From Caryophanales bacterium UBA6768 (GTDB lineage Bacteria > Bacillota > Bacilli > Bacillales_D > Amphibacillaceae): a stretch of 27,545 bases of DNA. The stretch spans positions 1 to 27,545 of the forward strand of contig DKGO01000201.1 in assembly GCA_002453315.1 (NCBI GenBank). The letters run 5' to 3'. A program made the translations under genes and the position numbers. Each line of letters starts with the position of its first letter. Position 1 is the first letter of the stretch. Of the stretch, positions 11,810 to 20,322 are shown piece by piece. The notes under the pieces were generated by a model, which saw nothing but the letters and a program-made list of their open reading frames with translations, searched no databases and was not told the origin of the DNA.

Positions 11810-12420
11810 GAGAAGTAACTGCTAGTGGACAAACAGTTGAAGAAGCAATTCAATCTGCATTAGATCAGTTAAATATTGCTCAAGATGAAGCTATCATCGA
11901 AATTATTGATGAAGGAAAAAAAGGTTTTTTAGGTTTATTTGGCTCATCTATCTCTGTGGTGAAAGTGAAAGAAAAAAGAGATAGTATTGGAGAAACAGAA
12001 AAGTATTTAAAACAAATTATGGATTATCTCGATTTAGATGTTACAATTGAAAAAACTGTTGTAGACCAACATGTTACGTTTGATTTAGCTGGTGAAAAAA
12101 TTGCTATTTTAATCGGTAAACGTGGAAAGACTTTGAATGCACTACAATATTTAGCACATTTAGTTTTAAATAAACAGAGTGATGAATTTTATGCTGTAAC
12201 AGTTGATGCAGAGGGATATCGTCAACGTCGTGAAGAGGTCCTAATTGATTTAGCTCATAAAATGGCAGAAAAAGCATTATATTTGAATAGAAAAGTAATA
12301 TTAGAACCAATGCCAGCATATGAAAGAAAGATAATTCATAGTACTTTACAAGAACGCGACGATGTGACTACTTATTCTGATGGAATTGAACCACATCGTG
12401 CTATTATCATTGAACCATAA
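11806..12420 (+). CDS. jag: Jag / KhpB (EloR) RNA-binding protein
   Basis: SpoIIIJ-associated RNA-binding protein, linked in streptococci and other Firmicutes to control of cell elongation and division. It has the three usual parts. The Jag-N domain (residues 1-52) contains EEAIQSALDQL and GKKGFLGLFG. The KH domain has its GxxG loop IGKRGKTLNALQYL at 103-116. The C-terminal R3H domain contains AYERKIIHSTLQERDDVTTYS and EPHRAIIIEP. The 204 residues are typical. The GTG start at 11806 overlaps the yidC stop (GTGA) behind a GGGGG site. A hairpin with a T-run closes the operon 34 bases downstream. Confidence 0.95.
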   Translation: MREVTASGQTVEEAIQSALDQLNIAQDEAIIEIIDEGKKGFLGLFGSSISVVKVKEKRDSIGETEKYLKQIMDYLDLDVTIEKTVVDQHVTFDLAGEKIAILIGKRGKTLNALQYLAHLVLNKQSDEFYAVTVDAEGYRQRREEVLIDLAHKMAEKALYLNRKVILEPMPAYERKIIHSTLQERDDVTTYSDGIEPHRAIIIEP

Positions 12421-12454
12421 AAGAACTAATGAAAGTATTTAATAAAATGATAAT

Positions 12455-12508
12455 CCCTAATAGAGACAGATTTAATTTTTATCATCTGACTTTCTAATAG
12501 GGTTTTTT
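12455..12508 (+). terminator. Terminator after jag
   Basis: CCCTAATAGAGA (12455-12466) pairs imperfectly with TTTCTAATAGGG (12491-12502), supplemented by an inner CAGAT/ATCTG pairing, and is followed by TTTTTT (12503-12508). It ends the rpmH-rnpA-yidC-jag unit. ATGATAA (12447-12453) could alternatively pair with TTATCAT (12479-12485), but I see no reason to call that a switch. Confidence 0.75.
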
Positions 12509-12618
12509 ATTGTGACAAATTTTGTAACTTTATTTTACGTAATAGATATGTTAATCTTAAATGTTAGTAACGTATATTATAATTTGTTTTATTTAAATAT
12601 TTCTTTAGGGGTAAAGAC

Positions 12619-13995
12619 ATGGAATTTGATACAATTGTTGCTATTTCAACTCCAATCGGCGAGGGAGCCATTTCAATTGTTCGATTAAGTGGTGCTGATT
12701 CGATAAGTATTGTCAATCAAATTTTTGATGGAAAAAATTTATTCGATGTACATTCACATACTTTTCATTATGGAAAATTAATTAATCCCGAAACAACCAA
12801 TATTGCCGATGAAGTAATGGTTTCAGTGATGCGTGGTCCAAAAACTTTTACGATAGAGGATGTTGTTGAAATTAATTGTCATGGAGGTATTGTAGCAACG
12901 AACCGTATTTTACAATTAGTTTTATCTTTAGGGGCTCGTTTAGCTGAACCTGGTGAATTTACAAAACGTGCCTTTTTAAATGGAAGAATTGACTTATCAC
13001 AAGCGGAAGCTGTTATGGATATTATCCAAGCAAAGTCTAATGAAGCGATGAATATAGGATTAGAACAATTAGATGGTCGTTTATCTCGACTAATAAAACA
13101 ATTAAGGCAAACATTAATTGAAACAATTGCCCATGTGGAAGTTAACATAGATTATCCGGAATATGATGATATAGAAGAAATGTCACAAGTAATGATGAAG
13201 AAAAAAACCCGTGAGGTATTTGAGGAAATTAATAAATTAATCAATGTTGCTCATCAGGGAAGGGTGTATCGAGAAGGTATTAAAACTGCGATTATCGGAA
13301 GACCGAATGTGGGAAAATCTTCATTATTAAATGCTTTTTTACAAGAGGATAAAGCAATCGTTACAAATATTCCTGGTACAACTCGTGACACTCTAGAGGA
13401 GTTAGTAAAGATTCGAGATATTCCACTTATTTTATATGATACAGCTGGAATTCGAGAAACGAAAGATTTAGTTGAGAAAATTGGGGTAGAACGTTCCCAA
13501 AAAATAATGCAAGAAGTTGATTTAGTTCTGTTTATGTTAAATTTCCATGAGCCTTTATCCGAAGATGATAAAGTTATTTTTAATTCCTTAGATCAAACTA
13601 AATTTATTGTTATTATAAATAAAACTGATTTGAAGCAACATTTAAATATAGAAGAGGTAAACAAATTAGCTCGTGATAATCCGGTGATTATGACCTCAAT
13701 TGTGGATGATAAAGGAATCGAAGAATTAGAGGATGCGATTCATCAATTATTTTTTAAGGGCCAAGTAAAATCAAATGAACATTATTTTATTTCTAATGTG
13801 CGTCATATTCATTTATTAGAACAGGCTAAAGGTGTATTGAGTGAAGCAATGAATGCTCTGGAGATAGGGATTCCATTAGATATAGTTCAAATAGATGTGA
13901 CTAGGACTTGGGAGATTTTGGGTGAGATCATTGGTGAAACTGCTAGTGAAGGCTTAATTGATCAATTATTTTCACAATTTTGTTTAGGAAAGTAA
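12619..13995 (+). CDS. mnmE: tRNA modification GTPase MnmE
   Basis: With MnmG forms the enzyme that places (carboxymethyl)aminomethyl groups on U34 of certain tRNAs, using GTP, methylene-tetrahydrofolate and FAD. The N-terminal folate-binding domain begins with [21 protein letters not shown]. The helical domain has [15 protein letters not shown]. The inserted G domain has G1 [10 protein letters not shown] (227-236), then DTAGIRET and NKTD. The C-terminal catalytic motif is FCLGK with the conserved Cys. At 458 residues it is standard. The ATG has AGGGG upstream. After the jag terminator a new promoter is needed: a TATAAT lies at 12578-12583 but its -35 is poor. mnmG follows 22 bases later. Confidence 0.98.
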   Translation: MEFDTIVAISTPIGEGAISIVRLSGADSISIVNQIFDGKNLFDVHSHTFHYGKLINPETTNIADEVMVSVMRGPKTFTIEDVVEINCHGGIVATNRILQLVLSLGARLAEPGEFTKRAFLNGRIDLSQAEAVMDIIQAKSNEAMNIGLEQLDGRLSRLIKQLRQTLIETIAHVEVNIDYPEYDDIEEMSQVMMKKKTREVFEEINKLINVAHQGRVYREGIKTAIIGRPNVGKSSLLNAFLQEDKAIVTNIPGTTRDTLEELVKIRDIPLILYDTAGIRETKDLVEKIGVERSQKIMQEVDLVLFMLNFHEPLSEDDKVIFNSLDQTKFIVIINKTDLKQHLNIEEVNKLARDNPVIMTSIVDDKGIEELEDAIHQLFFKGQVKSNEHYFISNVRHIHLLEQAKGVLSEAMNALEIGIPLDIVQIDVTRTWEILGEIIGETASEGLIDQLFSQFCLGK

Positions 13996-14017
13996 GTTTA
14001 TTGGGAGGGGTGAAGTA

Positions 14018-15907
14018 ATGACTTTTGATGCTGGACATTATGATGTTATCGTAATTGGTGCTGGTCATGCCGGGTGTGAAGCCGCGCTAGCTGCAGCAAA
14101 AATGGGATCTAATACACTTATATTAACATTAAATTTAGATATGGTTGCTTTTATGCCTTGTAATCCATCTTTAGGTGGACCTGCCAAAGGTATTGTAATT
14201 CGTGAAATTGATGCTTTAGGTGGTGTGATGGGTAAAGTAATTGATAAGACACATATTCAAATGCGAATGTTAAATACGAGAAAAGGGCCAGCCGTACAAG
14301 CATTACGTGCCCAAGCCGACAAACCACTATATATTCAGGAAATGAAAAGGATTTTGGAAAATGAGTCAAATATTACATTAAAACAAGCAATGGTAAATGA
14401 ATTAATTATTGAAAATAATGTATGTAAAGGGGTAGTCACCGAAACAGGTGCCGCATATTACAGTAAGGCGACTATTATTACGACAGGAACTTTTATGAGA
14501 GGTAAAGTTTTGTTAGGTGATATGGAATATGAAAGTGGACCTAATAATCAACGGGTTTCCGTGAAGCTATCTGAGAATCTAGAAAAATTAGGGTTTGATT
14601 TAATTCGTTACAAAACAGGTACTCCACCGAGAGTTAATAGTCATACGATTGATTATTCTAAAACTGAAATACAACCAGGTGATGAAAAACCATATAGCTT
14701 TTCATATGAAACAACTGAATTTATTGAAGACCAATTACCTTGTTGGTTAACACATACGAATGAGGAAACCCATAAAGTAATTAATGAAAATTTAACCCTT
14801 TCTGCGATGTATTCTGGAATGAAAAGAGGAACAGGTCCAAGATATTGTCCATCTATAGAGGATAAAATTGTCCGTTTTCATGATAAACCTAGACATCAAG
14901 TCTTTCTTGAGCCAGAAGGGAGAAATACAGAAGAAGTTTATGTTCAAGGATTATCAACATCTTTACCTGAGTACATTCAAACTAAAATTGTTAGATCTGT
15001 CCCTGGTCTGGAAAATGCCGAAATGATGCGACCTGGCTATGCGATAGAATATGATGCTGTCATATCTACACAATTATGGCCAACATTGGAAACAAAGCAA
15101 ATAAATGGATTGTTTACTGCTGGTCAAATTAATGGTACTTCCGGTTATGAAGAGGCCGCAGCTCAGGGGATTATTGCCGGAATTAATGCCTATTTAAAAA
15201 TTAACAATGAAAAACGATTTGTTTTAGATCGGTCAACAAGTTATATTGGTGTATTAATTGATGATTTAGTAACGAAAGGGACACGTGAACCATATCGTTT
15301 ATTAACTTCTCGTGCGGAATACCGTTTACTATTACGCCATGATAATGCTGATATTCGATTAACGCAATATGGTTATGATTTAGGATTAATTTCAAAAGAA
15401 CGTTATGAGGGATTTTTAAAGAAATCAACATTAGTAAAAATGGAAAAAGAACGTTTATTTAAGACGATTATAAAACCTAATAATACAGTGCAATTAATAT
15501 TGGATGAAATCAATTCAAGTCCGCTAAAAGATGCAGTTAGGGCAATTGATTTATTAAAGCGACCTGAAGTAACTTATAGTACAATTGAGAAAATGGTACA
15601 CGTGACACAAGAATTACCTGCTGAAGTGAAAGAACAAGTAGAAATACAAGTAAAATATGAAGGTTATATTAAAAAAGCAAATGATCAAGTTGAACGTATG
15701 TTAAAGATGGAAAATAAAAAGATCCCTTTAAATATTGATTACGACGATATTCATAGTTTAGCTATTGAAGCTAGGGAGAAACTTAAAAAAATTAAACCAA
15801 TGTCAATTGGTCAAGCATCACGAATATCTGGTGTAAATCCAGCTGATATTTCCATATTATTAGTTTATATTGAACAAGGAAAAGTTAAACGTACTAAAAC
15901 AGGATAA
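14018..15907 (+). CDS. mnmG: tRNA uridine-5-carboxymethylaminomethyl synthesis enzyme MnmG
   Basis: FAD-dependent partner of MnmE in U34 tRNA modification. The dinucleotide-binding [14 protein letters not shown] sits at residues 14-27. The first catalytic Cys is C48 in [13 protein letters not shown], and the second is in [11 protein letters not shown]. Further family marks are [16 protein letters not shown] and the [19 protein letters not shown] region. The C-terminal helical domain (about 560-629), which contacts MnmE and tRNA, is complete and includes [16 protein letters not shown]. The 629 residues are the family norm. The ATG at 14018 is preceded by GGGAGGGG. It is 22 bases after mnmE and 21 bases before rsmG, so the three form one operon. 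Confidence 0.98.
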   Translation: MTFDAGHYDVIVIGAGHAGCEAALAAAKMGSNTLILTLNLDMVAFMPCNPSLGGPAKGIVIREIDALGGVMGKVIDKTHIQMRMLNTRKGPAVQALRAQADKPLYIQEMKRILENESNITLKQAMVNELIIENNVCKGVVTETGAAYYSKATIITTGTFMRGKVLLGDMEYESGPNNQRVSVKLSENLEKLGFDLIRYKTGTPPRVNSHTIDYSKTEIQPGDEKPYSFSYETTEFIEDQLPCWLTHTNEETHKVINENLTLSAMYSGMKRGTGPRYCPSIEDKIVRFHDKPRHQVFLEPEGRNTEEVYVQGLSTSLPEYIQTKIVRSVPGLENAEMMRPGYAIEYDAVISTQLWPTLETKQINGLFTAGQINGTSGYEEAAAQGIIAGINAYLKINNEKRFVLDRSTSYIGVLIDDLVTKGTREPYRLLTSRAEYRLLLRHDNADIRLTQYGYDLGLISKERYEGFLKKSTLVKMEKERLFKTIIKPNNTVQLILDEINSSPLKDAVRAIDLLKRPEVTYSTIEKMVHVTQELPAEVKEQVEIQVKYEGYIKKANDQVERMLKMENKKIPLNIDYDDIHSLAIEAREKLKKIKPMSIGQASRISGVNPADISILLVYIEQGKVKRTKTG

Positions 15908-15928
15908 AAAAGGGAGCAAATTCAACCA

Positions 15929-16642
15929 ATGAATGAAGATAAATTTATGTCAGAACTTTTATCTCATCAAGTTAACTTAATCTCATTTCAATTGCAACAA
16001 TTTTCAACATATTATTACTTGTTAATCGATTGGAATAAACGACTAAATTTAACAGCCATTACTGAAAAAGATGAGGTTTATTTAAAGCACTTTTATGATT
16101 CCATTACTCCGGCTTTCTATTTAGATTTCAGTAGTCAGATGTCTGTTTGTGACATTGGCTCGGGGGCAGGGTTTCCTAGCATTCCTTTAATGATTGTTAA
16201 TCCCCATATCCATGTAACCATTATTGATTCATTAAAGAAAAGAATTACCTTTTTAGAGGAACTAAAAATTCAATTAAATTTAAAGAATTTACATTTAGTT
16301 CATGGAAGGGCCGAAGATATTGGAAAAATGAAACAATATAGGGAGACTTTTGACATTGTAGTAGCAAGAGCAGTTGCAAAATTAAATGTCCTTGCTGAAT
16401 ATTGCTTGCCATTTTGTAAAGTGTCAGGGTATTTTATTGCTCTAAAAGGATCATTAATTAATGAGGAAGTTACCGAATCATTAAAGGCAATTAAACAATT
16501 AGGTGGTTTGATTGAACAAACGCACTCTTTAAAATTACCTATTGAACATAGCGAACGTACAATTATTAAAATAAAAAAGCAACATAATACTCCTAAAAAA
16601 TATCCTAGAAAAGCTGGTACACCTGTTAAATCACCTTTATAA
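15929..16642 (+). CDS. rsmG: 16S rRNA (guanine-527-N7)-methyltransferase RsmG
   Basis: SAM-dependent enzyme that makes m7G527 in 16S rRNA; loss gives low-level streptomycin resistance in several bacteria. The SAM-binding motif VCDIGSGAGFPSIPL is at residues 73-87, with the preceding WNKRLNLTAIT and LKHFYDS typical of the family. Downstream come HGRAEDIG and FDIVVARAVAKL. The 237 residues match, and the basic C-terminal tail (KKYPRKAGTPVKSPL) is normal in bacilli. The first ATG has GGGAG about 12 bases upstream, a slightly long spacing; the in-frame ATG six codons later has no better site. It is the last gene of mnmE-mnmG-rsmG. I see no strong terminator after it. Confidence 0.96.
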   Translation: MNEDKFMSELLSHQVNLISFQLQQFSTYYYLLIDWNKRLNLTAITEKDEVYLKHFYDSITPAFYLDFSSQMSVCDIGSGAGFPSIPLMIVNPHIHVTIIDSLKKRITFLEELKIQLNLKNLHLVHGRAEDIGKMKQYRETFDIVVARAVAKLNVLAEYCLPFCKVSGYFIALKGSLINEEVTESLKAIKQLGGLIEQTHSLKLPIEHSERTIIKIKKQHNTPKKYPRKAGTPVKSPL

Positions 16643-17001
16643 AAAACATTTTATCTAGCGTATAATCGGTAAACATGTTATTAACTATAAAATAAAATAT
16701 ATTACTCTTTCAATGGATTTTGTGATAAACTATTGTATACAGTTTAATTTTCATAGAGTCCGTTTTTTTATCTATAATTACATTGTTGAATAAATTCATC
16801 GATAAAAAATACTTTAAACTCTATCTCCAATTTTTTTAAGGGAAAATCACATTATCAGGAAGGTTTATCTTTTCTATTACATAGATTACTCGTGATCAGT
16901 CCTTCTTTTATTGAACTGTAACATTAGCTATATAGTTAATCGAATTTAGACTAGATATAAATGTTCCACGTGAAACATTTATATAAAGGAAGGTTTTAAT
17001 T
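16643..17001 (+). promoter_or_regulatory. rsmG-noc intergenic region, 359 bases, with parS at its right end
   Basis: No credible gene on either strand; the longest open stretch I see is about 26 codons and lacks a ribosome site. The interval holds a possible composite stem. ATAGAGT (16753-16759) pairs with ACTCTAT (16818-16824), and TTTTTTATC (16764-16772) pairs with GATAAAAAA (16801-16809). A TTGAAC lies at 16911-16916, but a -10 at correct spacing is not clear, so the noc promoter is not assigned. The parS site is entered separately. Confidence 0.5.
16962..16977 (+). promoter_or_regulatory. parS centromere-like site (ParB/Spo0J binding)
   Basis: TGTTCCACGTGAAACA is an exact match to the bacterial parS consensus as found in B. 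subtilis, and the near-palindrome extends into flanking AA/TT. It lies 25 bases before the noc start, overlapping the probable noc leader or promoter. ParB loads here and slides as a CTP-bound clamp; binding could also repress the noc-parA-parB operon (inference). Confidence 0.95.
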
Positions 17002-17841
17002 TTGAGACAATCTTTTAATGACTCTTTTTCAACTAACAACATAATTACGAAATCATCTATTGATAATGAGGTTATTCAATTAGATGTGGCGCAAATAGTT
17101 CCCAATCCATATCAACCACGGACTGTTTTTGATGATGATAAAATTAAGGAGCTAGCACAAACATTAAAAACACATGGGATTATACAGCCGATTGTTGTGA
17201 GAAAAGGGGATAAAAGAAATTATGAGATTGTTGCCGGTGAACGAAGATGGCGGGCGGCTAATTATTTGGGTTGGACAACAATCCCTGCCATTGTAAGAGA
17301 TATGACTAATACAGAAACTGCCTCATTAGCATTGATTGAAAATATACAACGTGAAGAATTATCGGTTATTGAGGAAGCAAGGGCATACGAGCAGCTTATA
17401 AGAATCCATGCCTTAACACAGGAGGCTTTAGCACAAAGACTTGGAAAAAGCCAATCAACAATTGCGAATAGATTAAGATTACTTTCTTTACCAGATAAAA
17501 TTCAAGATGAAGTAGCAAATAGAGCGATCACTGAACGGCATGCGAGAGCTTTAATGAGGCTAAAGTCAGAAAAGGAACAATTAGATTTTTTAGATAAGGT
17601 ATTAAATGACCAATTAACTGTAAGAGAAACTGATGAGTTAATTAAATTCCATTTAAATGGACCAAATAAAACTAAAAAAAGTAATAAGAAAAATGTCAAA
17701 ATAATTAATAAAGATATTCGTATCGTAACGAATACGATCAAAAGATCGATTTCCTTAATCAAAAGTACTGGTATTAAGGTTGATACAATGGAAGAGAACC
17801 ATGAAGATTATTATGAAATAACAATTAGAGTGAAAAAATGA
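17002..17841 (+). CDS. noc: Nucleoid occlusion protein Noc (ParB family)
   Basis: ParB-like CTP-binding protein that binds its own DNA sites, spreads, tethers DNA to the membrane and blocks FtsZ assembly over the nucleoid. The N-terminal domain has VPNPYQPR (33-40), the CTP-binding GERRWRAA (79-86) and ENIQRE (113-118). The helix-turn-helix follows with LGKSQSTIANRLRLL, then the C-terminal dimer domain. I call it Noc, not ParB, because the true spo0J/parB with its LGKG N-terminus follows parA, and noc always precedes parA in bacilli. The N-terminal membrane helix is less typical here (MRQSFNDSFSTNN, with Phe at 5 and 9). The TTG start has AAGGAAGG upstream. Its stop overlaps an ATG in the parA frame. 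Confidence 0.93.
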   Translation: MRQSFNDSFSTNNIITKSSIDNEVIQLDVAQIVPNPYQPRTVFDDDKIKELAQTLKTHGIIQPIVVRKGDKRNYEIVAGERRWRAANYLGWTTIPAIVRDMTNTETASLALIENIQREELSVIEEARAYEQLIRIHALTQEALAQRLGKSQSTIANRLRLLSLPDKIQDEVANRAITERHARALMRLKSEKEQLDFLDKVLNDQLTVRETDELIKFHLNGPNKTKKSNKKNVKIINKDIRIVTNTIKRSISLIKSTGIKVDTMEENHEDYYEITIRVKK

Positions 17842-17861
17842 CTAACATAGGTGGGTGTATG

Positions 17862-18638
17862 ATGGGAAGAATAATTGCAATAACAAATCAAAAAGGTGGT
17901 GTCGGTAAAACGACAACTACAGTAAATCTAGGAGCAAGTCTTGCTCAACAAGGAAATAAAGTATTACTTATTGATATAGACCCACAAGGGAATACAACGA
18001 GTGGAGTAGGTATAAATAAAGGGGATGTTCATTCCTGTATTTATAATGTACTTGTTGATGAGGTTGAAGCTCATGAAGTGATCTTACCAACTACGGTCGA
18101 TAATTTATTCATTATTCCCGCTACTATACAATTAGCTGGTGCTGAAATTGAGTTAGTTTCAACAATATCTAGAGAAATTAAATTGCAAAAAGCACTTGAA
18201 TCTATTCAAGACCAATATGACTTTATTGTGATTGATTGCCCTCCTTCGTTAGGGCTATTAACAATAAATGCATTAACAGCAGCAAATAGTGTGCTCATAC
18301 CAGTACAGTGTGAATATTATGCATTGGAAGGGCTAAGTCAATTATTAAATACAATTCGAATTGTACAAAAACAACTGAATAAAAATTTAATGATTGAAGG
18401 CGTTTTACTTACCATGTTTGATGCAAGAACTAATTTAGGTATTCAAGTGATCGAAGAAGTAAAAATGTATTTTCAAGAAAAAGTATATAAATCAATCATT
18501 CCAAGAAATGTACGTTTAGGTGAAGCACCAAGTTATGGGAAGCCTATAACGATTTATGATTCAAAATCTAAAGGTGCTGAAGTTTATATGGAATTAGCAA
18601 AGGAAGTGATGGGTGTTGGCGAAGCAGCGGCTAGGTAA
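17862..18638 (+). CDS. parA: Chromosome-partitioning ATPase ParA / Soj
   Basis: Deviant Walker A ATPase that with ParB segregates the origin region; in B. subtilis Soj also regulates DnaA. The N-terminus MGRIIAITNQKGGVGKTTTT carries the KGGVGKTT loop at residues 11-18, followed by LLIDIDPQGN and YDFIVIDCPPSLGLLTINA. The C-terminal IPRNVRLGEAPSYGKPI is family-typical. Two further in-frame ATGs exist upstream (17838, overlapping the noc stop, and 17859). I chose 17862 because it matches the family start and AGGTGG sits 7 bases ahead, giving 258 residues against about 253 in B. subtilis. The 3' end overlaps parB, so noc-parA-parB is a coupled operon. Confidence 0.95.
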   Translation: MGRIIAITNQKGGVGKTTTTVNLGASLAQQGNKVLLIDIDPQGNTTSGVGINKGDVHSCIYNVLVDEVEAHEVILPTTVDNLFIIPATIQLAGAEIELVSTISREIKLQKALESIQDQYDFIVIDCPPSLGLLTINALTAANSVLIPVQCEYYALEGLSQLLNTIRIVQKQLNKNLMIEGVLLTMFDARTNLGIQVIEEVKMYFQEKVYKSIIPRNVRLGEAPSYGKPITIYDSKSKGAEVYMELAKEVMGVGEAAAR

Positions 18639-19449
18639 AGGGTTAAGTGCCTTACTACCGAATGATGACGATTCGGTGCAGAAAATTCCGATCAATAATT
18701 GTCGTCCTAATCCATATCAGCCTAGAAAGCAATTCGACGCAGATGCAATTGAAGAATTAAAAATTTCAATTGAAGAGTACGGGATTGTACAACCGTTAAT
18801 TTTAAGAAAAAGTATTAAAGGTTATGAGATTGTTGCGGGGGAAAGAAGATTTCGGGCTGCTAAAGAAGCCGGATTAAAAGAAGTTCCTGCCATTATAAAA
18901 GATCTTGATGATGATCAAATGATGGAAATTGCCCTACTGGAAAACTTACAAAGAGAAGATTTAACGATCATTGAAGAGGCAATTGCATATAAAAGTTTAA
19001 TAGAAGAGTTAACATTGACGCAAGAAGAATTGTCAAATAAACTTGGTAAAAGTAGATCCCATATTGCTAATACGATGAGATTATTGTCCCTACCGAATGA
19101 AATTGTAGACCAGATTAACATTGGTGAATTATCCATGGGGCATGGCCGTGCATTATTAGGCTTAAAGGATTCTGAAGATGTTTCACTCCTAGTAGATAAA
19201 ATTGTGAAAGATCAACTGAATGTTCGACAAGTAGAAAAAATGGTCTCAGATCTTAATAAAAGGCCAAAAAAACAGAAAACTAGAGGAAACACAAATAACT
19301 TATATTTTAAAGAATACGAGGATACTTTGAGAAATATATTAGGAACAAAGGTATCCATCCAAAAAGGCAAAAATAAAGGTAAAATTGAAATAGAGTTTTA
19401 TAATGATGATGAATTAGGTCAATTAATTAAAATGCTACAAAAATTATAA
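18616..19449 (+). CDS. parB: Chromosome-partitioning protein ParB / Spo0J
   Basis: CTP-dependent DNA clamp loaded at parS; stimulates ParA ATPase and recruits condensin to the origin. The N-terminus MAKQRLGKGLSALLP carries the LGKGLxAL ParA-activating motif with its essential basic residues. Next come RPNPYQPRKQF, the CTP-binding GERRFRAA, ENLQRED, and the helix-turn-helix LGKSRSHIANTMRLL with SMGHGRALLGL. A C-terminal dimer domain ends with KGKIEIEFYNDDELGQLI. I chose TTG at 18616, which gives the canonical MAK start; GTG at 18613 would add one residue and is nearly as likely. It overlaps the end of parA by about 23 bases. A terminator and a degenerate parS follow. Confidence 0.95.
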   Translation: MAKQRLGKGLSALLPNDDDSVQKIPINNCRPNPYQPRKQFDADAIEELKISIEEYGIVQPLILRKSIKGYEIVAGERRFRAAKEAGLKEVPAIIKDLDDDQMMEIALLENLQREDLTIIEEAIAYKSLIEELTLTQEELSNKLGKSRSHIANTMRLLSLPNEIVDQINIGELSMGHGRALLGLKDSEDVSLLVDKIVKDQLNVRQVEKMVSDLNKRPKKQKTRGNTNNLYFKEYEDTLRNILGTKVSIQKGKNKGKIEIEFYNDDELGQLIKMLQKL

Positions 19450-19459
19450 GATTATTTAA

Positions 19460-19492
19460 TTAAACTGACTGTAGTTTATCGTCAGTTTTTTT
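19460..19492 (+). terminator. Terminator after parB
   Basis: AAACTGAC (19462-19469) and GTCAGTTT (19481-19488) form a perfect 8-base stem with an 11-base loop, running into seven T (19486-19492). It begins 12 bases after the parB stop and closes noc-parA-parB. Confidence 0.8.
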
Positions 19493-19501
19493 ATTTAAAA
19501 T

Positions 19502-19517
19502 TGTTTCACATGGAACA
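19502..19517 (-). promoter_or_regulatory. Degenerate parS site
   Basis: TGTTTCACATGGAACA on the plus strand reads TGTTCCATGTGAAACA on the minus strand, one base away from the perfect parS at 16962-16977. The change falls in the central CACGTG core (CG to TG). It lies 10 bases past the parB terminator, in inverted orientation to the first site. One-mismatch parS sites are functional in B. subtilis, but occupancy here is not shown. Confidence 0.75.
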
Positions 19518-19594
19518 TTTTCTATTAGAATTATGCAATTGAACCTAAACTAATCATTTAATTTAAAATTAAAATAGACTAGAGTGAAGTAACG

Positions 19595-20299
19595 ATGATC
19601 TTATTTGGAACTATTGTTAATGCAATTTGTATATTCATAGGGAGTTTTATTGGACTATTATTTGTTAATATAAAAGAGCGGTATAAAGAAACAGTCATGA
19701 AGGGAATATCATTAACAGTTATCCTGATTGGATTGCAGCTAGCATTGAAGGCAGAATCAATTATTATTGTATTATTAAGTATGTTAAGTGGAGCATTAAT
19801 TGGAGAGGGACTAAAATTAGAAAATAAGATGAATGCACTTGGAAATTGGTTGGAAAAGAATATTTCAAAGAATAAAGAAAGTAATGTAAGTGAAGGATTT
19901 TTAACTGCAACACTGTTGTTCGTCATAGGGGCCATGTCAATCATTGGGGCTTTAGATAGCGGAATTTCTGGTAACCATGATATATTATTGACAAAAGCAA
20001 TTATTGATGGGTTTGCTGCATTTGTACTTACGACAACTTTAGGATTTGGCGTTGTTTTCTCTATTATTCCCGTTGTTTTATACCAAGGGGGTATTACGAT
20101 ATTTGCCTCTTACATTATTCAATTTATACCCGAGGGTACATTAGATGAAATTATTTTATTCGTGTCAGCAGTGGGGGGACTACTAATTGTTGGATTAGGT
20201 TTGAATTTATTGAATATAACAAAAATCAGGGTGATTAATTTATTACCGTCGATATTCACTGTAATTGTCATTGTTTTAGTTATGCAATTGATAAAATAA
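19595..20299 (+). CDS. DUF554 family membrane protein (YdfK/YqgA type)
   Basis: Integral membrane protein of 234 residues with about six to seven hydrophobic segments. The N-terminus MILFGTIVNAICIFIGSFIGLLF, the following GISLTVILIGLQLAL, and the Gly-rich LLFVIGAMSIIGALDSG match the DUF554 family (B. subtilis YdfK, E. coli YqgA). Function is unknown; a transport role has been suggested but not shown. The ATG at 19595 has only a weak GAGTGA upstream. It stands alone between the parB terminator and the convergent yyaC, whose stop is 24 bases away with no clear hairpin between. It is not part of the B. subtilis origin block, so this is a lineage-specific insertion into otherwise conserved order (inference). 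Confidence 0.85.
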   Translation: MILFGTIVNAICIFIGSFIGLLFVNIKERYKETVMKGISLTVILIGLQLALKAESIIIVLLSMLSGALIGEGLKLENKMNALGNWLEKNISKNKESNVSEGFLTATLLFVIGAMSIIGALDSGISGNHDILLTKAIIDGFAAFVLTTTLGFGVVFSIIPVVLYQGGITIFASYIIQFIPEGTLDEIILFVSAVGGLLIVGLGLNLLNITKIRVINLLPSIFTVIVIVLVMQLIK

Positions 20300-20322
20300 A
20301 AAAACTGTACAATCCTCAAAAA

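Noticed and set aside
12447..12508. Possible riboswitch or T-box between jag and mnmE because of alternative pairings
   Set aside because: No T-box sequence or known riboswitch core is present, and the structure directly follows jag and ends in a T-run, as a terminator does.
16714..16794. A short 26-codon open frame upstream of noc
   Set aside because: No ribosome site, no resemblance to a known leader peptide, and short frames are expected by chance in this AT-rich gap.
17002..19449. Reading noc and parB as a tandem duplication or an acquired plasmid partition cassette
   Set aside because: The pair is the standard Bacillaceae noc-soj-spo0J arrangement, with distinct N-termini and normal chromosomal context after rsmG.
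19579..19944. A 121-codon open frame on the minus strand opposite the DUF554 gene
   Set aside because: The plus-strand frame has the DUF554 signature and membrane segments; the opposite frame is its shadow.
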